DNA from: Sphingopyxis sp. 2PD
GTDB taxonomy: Bacteria; Pseudomonadota; Alphaproteobacteria; Sphingomonadales; Sphingomonadaceae
Assembly (NCBI RefSeq): GCF_005503695.1
Contig: NZ_SCMU01000001.1
Location: forward strand, 1-64,000
Reading direction: 5' to 3'
Length of the DNA: 64,000 nucleotides
In this document: positions 45,161 through 55,600 of the stretch, one piece after another
How the letters are laid out: every line of letters begins with the position of its first letter
Position numbering within the stretch: position 1 is the first letter of the stretch
Made by a program: the position numbers and the translations under genes
Notes under the pieces: generated by a model
Database searches by the model: none
Told to the model about the DNA's origin: nothing
What the model saw: the letters and a program-made list of their open reading frames with translations, nothing else

Positions 45161-46147
45161 ATGATGCATGCGTCCCACCTCTCCTTCGCGCTGGCAATCG
45201 CTGCGTTGCAGGCTCCGCCGCCGGACAGCGCCCCTGCCCTTGGTTTTCCGGTCGAGTGTGTCGTCGGCGAAACCTGCCTGATCCAGAAACTGGTCGACCA
45301 TGACCCGGGACCGGGTCGCCGCGACTATCGCTGCGGGCTGCTGACGACGAACGGGCATGATGGGGTGGATATTCGTTTGCGCACCATGGCCGACATGCGC
45401 ACCGGCTTTGCGGTCGTCGCCGCAGCGCCGGGAACGGTGCTGCGGACGCGCGATGGCGAACCCGACCGCAGCGTCGAGGATCGGGCCGTCCTGGATGGCA
45501 AGGATGCGGGCAACGCCGTCGTGATCGACCATGGCGACGGCTGGCAGACGCAATATAGCCACCTGCGCCAGGGCAGCATCAGCGCTCGTCCCGGGCAGCG
45601 CGTCGGCAGCGGTGAGCGGATTGGGCTGATCGGCCTATCGGGCAACAGCGAGTTTCCGCATCTGCATTTCACTGTTCGTCATCGCGGCGAGGCCGTCGAT
45701 CCGTTCGTTGGCGGCGCGACCCCCGCCCCCTGCAACGTCGAAGCCCGCCCGGCGGGTCTCTGGACAGCGGCGGCGGCGCGTTCGCTTGGCTACACGCCCA
45801 CGGCGGTGATCGCAGGCGGCCTCGCCTCCACCGTCCCGCCCAAGGCCGTTGCCGAGCGCGACCCGCCGCCGGGGCTGGGCGGGCGGCAGGCGCCGCTGAT
45901 CCTGTGGGTGGATACGATCGGCGCGCGTGCCGGCGACCGTCAGCACTTCTCGATCGCCGGACCCGACGGGCAAATCGTTCATGACCAGCAATCGCTGGTC
46001 GAAGGCGGCGGGCTCAGTTGGTTTGCCTATAGTGGCAAACGTGCCCCACCGACGGGATGGCCGGGGGGCCGCTATACCGGACGATATCTGCTAAAACGCG
46101 GCGGCGCGACGATCGCGACGATCGAAACGTCAGAAACGATAAAATAA
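45161..46147 (+). CDS. Exported M23-family (LytM-type) peptidase
   Basis: A 328-residue protein with a short signal-like N-terminus. The LytM domain spans about 45-190 with zinc ligands in NGHDGVDIR (HxxxD) and FPHLHF (HxH), plus the GNAVVIDHGDGWQTQYSHL core around residues 112-130. The ligand set appears complete, so it may be an active peptidoglycan endopeptidase. The C-terminal half (about 225-328) is beta-rich and unrecognised. It sits between two secreted-protein loci, and cell-wall opening for secretion or remodelling is a plausible role. Confidence 0.85.
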   Translation: MMHASHLSFALAIAALQAPPPDSAPALGFPVECVVGETCLIQKLVDHDPGPGRRDYRCGLLTTNGHDGVDIRLRTMADMRTGFAVVAAAPGTVLRTRDGEPDRSVEDRAVLDGKDAGNAVVIDHGDGWQTQYSHLRQGSISARPGQRVGSGERIGLIGLSGNSEFPHLHFTVRHRGEAVDPFVGGATPAPCNVEARPAGLWTAAAARSLGYTPTAVIAGGLASTVPPKAVAERDPPPGLGGRQAPLILWVDTIGARAGDRQHFSIAGPDGQIVHDQQSLVEGGGLSWFAYSGKRAPPTGWPGGRYTGRYLLKRGGATIATIETSETIK

Positions 46148-46615
46148 GGTTAAATTAACAACGAAAACAAGACTCAGTTTTTTCCAGAAAAACGCAAATT
46201 ATTGGTTTATGTGACGATTTATATGTTCGTGATAATTGAATATGGTATCAAACATGCATGACATATGAAAGGCATCATATTCAATTTGTGACAGTTACGA
46301 TTGACAAATTTACGAATAATAGGAATTTTAACGAAAAATTAACTCGTAAGATAGTGTTATTATACAAAGGTATAGGTGCCCATACCGAAAATTGCCATTG
46401 CAGAATCACCCCCCGAGGTTTGTATTTCAGGGGTCAGTGACAAGGCACGGGCACAGGTCGCCAAAGAGAACCCAGCACGATCACAAGAGCTTGCATTGCT
46501 GCTCTGCGCGACATCCGGCGCGGAAATGCAGTGCCGTTCGCCCGTTTCCGCAGCGGCCCCGTACAGGTCGCTGCCGCATGACCAGCGAACATCGAGGTGC
46601 AGGGGGCATTAGGCG
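46148..46615. other. AT-rich regulatory region upstream of the giant adhesin
   Basis: A 468-base gap without a supported gene. From about 46148 to 46380 it is strikingly AT-rich against the GC-rich surroundings, with runs such as GGTTAAATTAACAACG and TTATTATACAAAGG. This probably holds the adhesin promoter(s) and perhaps binding sites for nucleoid proteins. The last 200 bases return to normal composition. Confidence 0.5.
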
Positions 46616-49600
46616 ATGGAATTGAAGCGGAATGACCAGGTCGGCGAAATCGCCACCATAGCACGCGCCATTCCGCCCGGTGCGACCCCCATCCTGCCTG
46701 TCGACGGCGTCATCCAGTTGCCGCCCGGAACACGGCTCGACGCGATCAAGCTGTCGGGCAACGACTTGCTGGTCACCCTGCCCGACGGGCAAGTGCTGGT
46801 GATCGTCGATGGCGCGCTGCGCATCCCGCAGATCAAGGTCGGCCCGATCAATATCCCGGCGCCCACCGTCGCGGCGCTGATCGCCGATCAGGAACCCGAA
46901 CCCGCCGCTGGCCGTCCGCAAAGTTCGGGCGGCAATTTCGCCCAGACGCCGGGCGACATTGGCGACCCCTTTGCGCTCGGCAACCTGCTGCCGCCAACAG
47001 AGTTTGGCTTTCCGAAAATTCTCGACCTTGAAGTCATTCCGAACGCACCGGACGACAAGCCCAAGATCCTGATCACCACGCCCGACCAGCAGGTCGGCGT
47101 CACCGCCGCGACCGCCGTGGTCTCTGAAGCGGCCTTGGCCGCGCGCGGCGCGGAACCCGCCGGGACAGACCCCGCATCACCGCGCGAATCGACCAGCGGC
47201 ACGATCCAGATCACGGCGCTCGACCAACCGGTCGTCGTTGCGGTGAATGGCACCGTCGTCACCACGGTCGGACAGGTCATTACGACCCCGCTGGGCCAAG
47301 TGACCATCACCAGCATCACCCCGGGACTGATCGGCTACAGCTACACGCTGACCGACAACAGCACCAACCCGACCGCCACCGAAATCGTGACGATCACCGT
47401 TACCGACAAAGACGGCGACATCGGTACCGCAACGCTGACGCTGACCATCGAAGACGATGCGCCGATTGCGCGCGCCGACATCGACGACACATTGCCGGGC
47501 AGCAACGCACCGCAGGGCGGCAATGTCATCACCGGTGCCGGTACCGCCACGGGCGCGGCGGGTGCCGATTCGCCTGGCGCCGACGGCGCGCTGGTCACCG
47601 GCGTGCGCAGCGCCGCCGCCACCGATTTCAGCCCGACCGGGACGCCCGTGCAAGGCCAATATGGCCGGCTGGTGATCGCCCCCGACGGCACCTATGCCTA
47701 TGTCCGGTCGGCGGGAACGCCGGGCGGCGTCGAAGATGTCTTCACCTATCGGCTGACCGACGGCGACGGCGATGTCACGACCGCGACGCTGACGATCCGG
47801 ATCGGCGACAGCGCGCCCAGCCTGATCCTGCCCGGTGCAGGCGACGACGGCACCTTTGTCGACGAGGCCGGCCTGCCCGAACGCGACGGGGAAAGCCCCG
47901 GCTCGCGGGAGGGTGACGGTTCCGATTTCACGTCGGGGGTGATCCAGTTTGCAGCGGGTGACGGGCCCGCGACCATCACCATCAATGGCGTTGCGATTAC
48001 CGAAGAGGGCCAGGAAATCGAGCTGGCCAACGGCACCTTCTACATCATCGCGATCAACCCCGACTCGATCGAATATTTCTTCTGGCTGACCGACAACACG
48101 ATCGGCGACAATATGTCGCAATTGATCACCGTCGGCATCACCGACCTGGACGGCGATACCGTATCGGCGAGTTTCGAGATCGACATCATCGACGATGTTC
48201 CCGAAGCCGTCGCCGATTTCGACAGCATCCCTGCGGGTACCTTTGGCCCCGCCACCGGCAATGTCATCACCGACGCCGAAAATGACGGCGGACGCGACTT
48301 CCCCGGTGCCGACGGCGCAACCGTGTCGTCGGTTTCGGGCAGCGGCGACCCCGTCGCCGCAGGAACCCCCGTCGCAGGGCTGTACGGTGTCCTGACGCTG
48401 AACAGCGATGGCAGCTACAGCTATGTGCGCAATCCCGGCACCCCGGGCGGCGTTTTCGACACCTTTACCTATCGGCTGACCGACGGCGATGGTGATACGT
48501 CGACCGCGACGCTGCGGATCGCCATCGGCGATGGCGGCGTCACCCTGTCGCTTCCGACGGGCAACGACGATGGCCAGCAGGTGTCCGAAGCGGGCCTGCC
48601 GACCGGATCGGCGCCGGGCAGCGGCGGCGACACCACCGCAGGGTCGATCACCTTTGCCGCGACCGATGGCGTCAGCACGGTGCGGATCAATGGCGAGACG
48701 ATTACGGCGGTCGGCCAGACGATCGCGGGCGAGTTCGGCACGCTCACCATCACCGGCATAACGGCGACCTCGATCGAGTATAGCTACACATTGACCGAGG
48801 TGACCAGCGGCGACGATGTCATGGAGAATTTCGGCGTCGTGGTCACCGACCTCGACGGCGACGCCGCCAGCGGTACGCTGAGCATCGTGGTCGAGGATGA
48901 CGTCCCGACCGCGATCGACGATCTGGACTCGCTGCAATCGGGCATCACCAGCACCGCTGACGGGAATGTCCTGACGGGCATTGGCGGCGTCGATGCCAAC
49001 GACAGCGACGGTGAAGCCGATGTCGAGGGTGCGGACGGCGCCAGCGTTACCGCCATCGCATTCGGCGGCGAAAGCGGCGACATCAATGGCTTTACCTTTG
49101 GCGCCTATGGCACGCTGCAGATCGCGGCGGACGGCAGCTATCTCTACACGCTCGACCCCGAGAACCCGGACGTTGCCGGACTCGACGGTGACGACGAGCT
49201 GACCGAGACGTTCGAATATGTGATCACCGACGCCGACGGCGACGAAGCGACCGCCACGCTGACCGTGATCATCCGCGGCCGCGACGACATCGTGACGATC
49301 AACGGATTGAACCCCGATGGCGCCGAAGCCACGGTGTCGGAAGCCAACCTGGCCGACGGGTCGGCGCCCGACAGCGACGCGCTGCTCCAGCTCGGCAGCT
49401 TTACCTTCAGCGCCGCCGATGGCGTCGCCGCGATCACGCTGGCGGGCGAGACGATCGTCGCGGGGCTGGTGATCACCACCGACCTGGGCATCCTGACGAT
49501 CACCGATTTCGAACCGGTGTTCGATGCGGCGGGCGATGTCGTCGGCGGGACGATCAGCTACAGCTATGAACTCATCGACAACAGCCTGTTGCACAGCGGC

Positions 49601-52600
49601 CCGACCGACGCCGCGCTGACCGAAAGCTTTGCGATCGAGATCACCGACAGCGATGGCACTGTCGCGGCGGCAACGCTCGACGTCCTGATCCAGGACGACA
49701 ATCCGGCAGCGGAAGCTGACGAGGGCGACGTCGGTGAAGGCCAGACGCTGGAAGTCGATGCGGCAAGCGGGCTGCTCGCCAACGACATTCCGGGTGCCGA
49801 TGGCGGCGAAATCCTGGGCGTGCGCGCGGCGGGTGACAATCTGTCGGCGCCAGCGATCAGTGGGGTCGGCGCGGTCATCGTTGGTCTGTACGGCCAACTG
49901 ACGGTCGCCGCCGATGGCAGCTACGTCTATGTCGCCAATGCGAACATCGTCCCGCCCGACGGCGCCGAGGATGTGTTTGTCTATACGCTGGTCGATGGCG
50001 ACGGCGACCGATCGACGACGACACTGACCATTCGCCTGAGCGACGCCGGTCTGTCCGCCGAGGCGGTCCAGTTGCAGGTCAACGAAGCCGCGCTTGCCAC
50101 CGGCAGCAATCCGGACAGCGATGCGGAAACGGTGTTGGGCGATCTCAACGACAATGTCGCGGGGGGCACTGGTCCGCTGGAATTCAGCCTGGTCGGCAAT
50201 GGCGTGGGTACGCATGGTACCTTCACGCTCAATCCCGATGGCACCTATTTCTACACACTGACCAGCACGGTGGACGGGGTGACCGCGAACAATGGCACCA
50301 ACCTTGTCGCCGCGGTCGAAGCCTTCACCTATAATGTCACCGACGCATTCGGGAACGTCACCCAGAATGTCATCGTCATCGACGTGATCGACGATGTCCC
50401 GGTCGCGCGGTCGGCCCCGTCGATTACCGTCGCCGAAGACGCGCCGGCGATCACGGGCAATCTGCTGACCAACGATACGCAGGGCGCCGATGGGGCAACG
50501 GTGACGTCGGTGACGATCGGCAGCACCGTCGTGGCGGTCGCTGCAACCGGCATTACCAGTTTCACCAACGCCAACGGCACCTACACCTTCCAGGCCAACG
50601 GCGCCTGGAGCTTTGATCCCGAGCCGCAGGTCAGCGTGTTCCCGATCCACGCCGATTTCACTTACACGATCACCGACGGTGACGGCGACCAGTCGTCGGC
50701 GGTGCAGCAAATCCGCCTTGCCGACGGCAGCCTGCCGACCGCGAGCGGCCCGATCCTACTGACCGTCGACGACCAGCATCTCGAAAGCGGTTCGACGCCG
50801 TCGCCGATGCAGCCGGTCACGTCGAGCGGCAACATCGTGTTCACACCGGGGTCCGATGCCATCGCATCGATCGGCTTTGGCGACATTTCGACACTCGACG
50901 GTGGGCTCAGCTGGACGCTGGAATCCGACAACCAGATCATCGGCTGGGACGCCGACGAGAATCCGGTGGTCGTGATCGACCTCAGCCTGTCGGGCAATGT
51001 CGCGACGGTGAGCGTCACGCTGCAATATAATTACGATCTGCATCCCGACACGACGATCGACGATCTGGTCGATCTGGGATCGATCGAGGTGGTGGCGACC
51101 GACGCCGACGGCGATCAGGTCGCGGGTACGGTCAATATTTCGGTATCGGACGACGTGCCGTCGATTACGGCCTTGTCGCCGACCGCAGGGCTGCTGACGG
51201 TCGATGAAACCAACCTCGCGATGAATGCGACTGCCAATTTCGCTAGCCTGTTCAACATCGTAATCGGTGCCGATCAGGACGGCAGCAGCGTCAGCTATAC
51301 CTTCGAGGTCACAACGGCCACCGGGCTAGTCGACGTCGCCACCGGGTCGAAGATCATCCTGCAGGCGATCGGCAACGTCGTCGAGGGACGGCTGCAGGAT
51401 TCGCCGTCGACGGTCGCGTTCCGGCTGACCGTCGCCTCCAACGGACAGGCAACGCTCGACCAGATCCGCGCCATCCGTCACCCCGATGCCACCAACCCCG
51501 ACGATCCGGTAACCTTGTCGCCGACAATCATCCGGCTGACCGCGACGGTGACCGACGGCGACGGTGACCAGGCGTCGGCACTGGTCGCGATCGGCAGCAC
51601 GCTGGTGTTCAGGGACGACGGCCCGTCGATCGACGCGACCAACGCCGATACCAACAGCATTACCTTGACGACGCAGGATGCCGATACGCGCGGCAGCGCG
51701 TTCGACGTCGCGACCGCCAATTTTTCGGCGGCCTTTTCGACTTCACTGGTCAATTTCGGCGCCGATGGTCCCGCGGATGCGGGCGCGGTCACCTGGACCT
51801 ATTCCCTTGCGCTGGGCTCGGCGGCCGCGACCTCCGCCCTGACCAGCAACGGCGTGCCGGTCACGCTGGCCCTTGTCTCCGGCGAGATCGTCGGCAGCGC
51901 GGCCGGCACGCCCATTTTCTCCATCGCGGTGAACGCCGCCACCGGCGTCGTCACGCTGACCCAATTTGCCGAGATCGACCATCCGTTGCCGGGTTCGGCC
52001 AGTAACTATGCCGCCCAGCTCGTCGAGCTGGCGGCCAATCTGGTCGAGCTTCGCGGCACCGCGACGATCGTCGATCGCGACGGCGACAGCGTGTCGGACA
52101 CCGTTGCCGTCGATCTGGGCGGGAATATCCGCTTTGCCGACGACGGCCCATCGATCACCGCTGGCGGCACAGGATCGACGCTGACCGTCGACGAAAGCGA
52201 CTTTGCGACCAATGCGACGGTCAATCTGTCGGGGCTGTTTAACGCAACCACCGATTTCGGTGCCGATGGTCCGGGTTTTGTCACCTATGAATTGGGTGTC
52301 ACCGCCGGAGCGAGCGGCCTCATCGACTCGCTCACCGGCGAGCCGGTTATCCTGTCGATCGAGGGCGGCGTGATCTTTGGCCGCACATCGACGCACGAGG
52401 TGTTCCGCATCTCGGTGGCCCCGGGCGGCCTGGTCACCTTTGACCAGTCGCGCGCGATCCTGCACACGCCCGACAGCGGTCCCGATCAGACGAAATTCCT
52501 CTCGGGAAGCAATCTGATCACGCTCACCGCCATCGCGACCGACGGCGACGGCGACACGGCGCGCGCGACGGCCGACATTACCGGGCAGTTCGCGATCCGC

Positions 52601-55600
52601 GACGATGCCCCGCAGGCGGTGCACGACGAGGACAATGTGTCGCGCGACGGCGAGATTTTTGCCGACGGCAATGTGCTGACCGGCATCGGCGGCACCGATG
52701 TCAACGGCATGGACGGATCGCCCGACAATGGTGGGGCCGATGGCGGACTGATCGTGATCGGCGTCGCATTCGGGGCGACGACGGGAACAATCGGCGCTGC
52801 CCTCGCGGGTGACTATGGTTCGATCGTGATCGCCGCCGATGGCAGCTATCGTTACGATCTCGACCCCAATGACCCGGCGGTCATCGCGCTCAATTCCAGC
52901 GAGACGCTGACCGATACGTTCCAGTACACGGTGCGCGACGCCGACGGCGACACGTCGATCGCGACGATCACCATCTCGATCACCGGCGCCAATGATTTCC
53001 CGATCGCGCGTGCCGATACCAATTGGGTGCTCGACGGCGTCAGCGGTTCGGACCCCAGCGCGTCGGGCAATGTGCTGCAGGACATAGCGCATCCCGGCGC
53101 GCCGTTTGGCAGCTTTGCCGACGTTGCCGACAACGACCCCGATCTGGAGGCGATCACCGTTACCTCGGCGGGCACCTATGTCGGGCTGTACGGTACGCTC
53201 GTCATCAATGGCGACGGCAGCTACACCTATACGCTCGACGAGGACAAACCGGTAGTCAACGCGCTCGACAGCGGCCAGACGCTGACCGAAAGCTTTGCCT
53301 ATACGATCAGCGACGGATCGCTCTCGGTCGGATCGACGCTGACGATCACGGTGTTCGGCACCAACGACGCGCCGACGATCGGCACCGCCATCGCCCGCGT
53401 GTCGGAAGAAGGCCTGCCGAACGGGCTGCCCGACACGGCGCCGAATGCAACGCTCGACACGACCAACAGCACGACCTTCAGCGGCACGCTGGCGATCGGT
53501 GACGCCGACGCGGGCGAGACATTGACCGCGACGCTCGGCAACCCCGGCGCGGTCCTGACCGCAGGCGGCGTCCCGGTCACCTGGGCCGGGATCAGCACCG
53601 GAACCCTGATCGGTTCGGTCGGCGGATCGGAGGTCATCCGCGTCACGCTCGCGTCGAACGGCGCCTACACCGTCACGCTGTCGCGCGCCGTCGATCACCC
53701 GACCGTTGCGCTGGAAGACCTTAAGGACTTCTTCGTCCCGGTGTCGGTGTCCGACGGCACGACGACGACGACCAACGCATCGGCGATCCAGATCGTGATC
53801 GAGGATGATGCGCCGACCGCCACCGGCGAAACCGGATCGTCGTCGCAGCCGATGCAGGATGTGAACACGCTCTTCATCCTCGATTTCAGCGACAGCATCG
53901 ACGACAGCGAATTGAACATCATGCTGGAGGCCGTCCAGGGTGCGCTCGCGCAGCTGGATAGCGCGGCATCGGGGGCGCTCACGATCAAGTTCGTGATCTT
54001 CTCGTCGGGCTCCTTCGCCTCGGAAGCTTTCTCGACGGCCGCCGAAGCGAACGCCTACCTCGACTCGCTCAACCCGACTGCGGGCGGCGAACGCCCGTCG
54101 CAGGACGACATCGGGTTCAACACCAACTACACCGGCGCGATCCAGACCGCGCTGGCCAACTTCAGCGCCATCCCCGGCGCAAGCAACCAGGTGTTTTTCC
54201 TGAGCGACGGCAACCCGAACCAGCAAACGCAGTTCGGGGGCATCCCGCCAATGGTCACCAACTCTCTGACTGCCGCGACCGCGACGGCCTGGAACAATTT
54301 CGTCGACAACAACAATGTCAACGTCACCGCGATCGGCATCGACAACAATCCGTTGCAACCGCTCAACATCCAGCGGCTGCGCGACGTCGACCTGAACGCA
54401 GCGCCGAACAACGAGCCGATCCTGGTCGACGATTTCGAAGATCTGGTGGCGACCTTGCTGTCGGTGATCGTCCCGTCGGCGGTGTCGGGCGATCTCGACG
54501 CGAATGATTTCTTTGGCGCCGATGGCGGACGCCTGCTGTCGATCACCATCGGTTCGACCACCTATACCTGGGATGGCGCGTCAAGCATCGCGGTGTCGAG
54601 CGGCGGCAGCATTGCCGGAACGACGCTGAATGCGATCGCCACGCCGATGGGCGGAACGCTCACGCTGAACTTCGCGACGGGCCAGTATAATTACCAGCCG
54701 CCGAGCCCGATCACAGTGACCGCGACCGAAGTGTTCAACTATGTCATCACCGACCGCGATGGTGACACCGCGACCGCGAACCTGTCGGTGACCATCACCG
54801 CGCTCGCACCGCCGATCGCGGTCGATCTGGACGGCGACGGGGTCGAGTTCGTGTCGAACGCCGCCGGGGTCAGCTTTGACTATAATGGCGACGGCTTCGC
54901 CGAAACCACCGCCTGGGTCGGCGCCGACGACGGCCTGCTGGCGATCGACAAAAATGGCGATGGCAAGGTCAACAACGGCACCGAACTGGTGTTCGGCGGC
55001 GCGGGCCTGTCCGATCTGCAAGGTCTTGCCGCCGTCTATGACAGCAATGGCGATGGCAAGCTCGACGCTGCCGACGCCGATTTCGCAAAATTCGGGATCT
55101 GGCAGGATGCCAACAGCAACGGCGTGACCGACGCCGGCGAATTCCGCTCGTTGATCAGCGAAGGCATCATCAGCATTTCGCTGACCTCCGACGGAAAGGC
55201 CTATACCGCCGCCGACGGACAGGTGCAGGTCAAGGGTGAAGCGCTCTACACCCGCGCCGACGGCACCACGGGCAAGCTTGCCGACGCGGCTTTCGCCACC
55301 AATTTTGCCGACCAGCAACGGATCGCCGCGACCAATGGCGCCGCGGGCGTGTCGACCGCGATGCTGGTGGCCGGGCTGGCGGCAGCGACACCGCTGGCGG
55401 CCCGTCCCCCCGCGACGCCCGACGGCGACAACGCCGTTGCGAACCAGCAGGTCGGGGTATCGAGCGAAGCCGCCGCGCAATCGGATGCCCTGCCCGCTGC
55501 CAAGGCCGACGGACTGGTCCACGAATATTTCTCCGGCCCGGCGACCGCTCGCATCGAGCCTGAAAATACCCAGCGGCAGATGGATGAGGATGATCGCCGC

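Noticed and set aside
46258..46440. Small plus-strand frame of 60 codons in the AT-rich gap
   Set aside because: No ribosome site or recognisable motif; composition follows the AT-rich regulatory DNA.
47177..54358. Two minus-strand open frames of about 1177 and 871 codons opposite the giant adhesin
   Set aside because: They arise from the repetitive codon pattern of the adhesin; no ribosome site or domain, and the plus-strand protein has coherent domains throughout.
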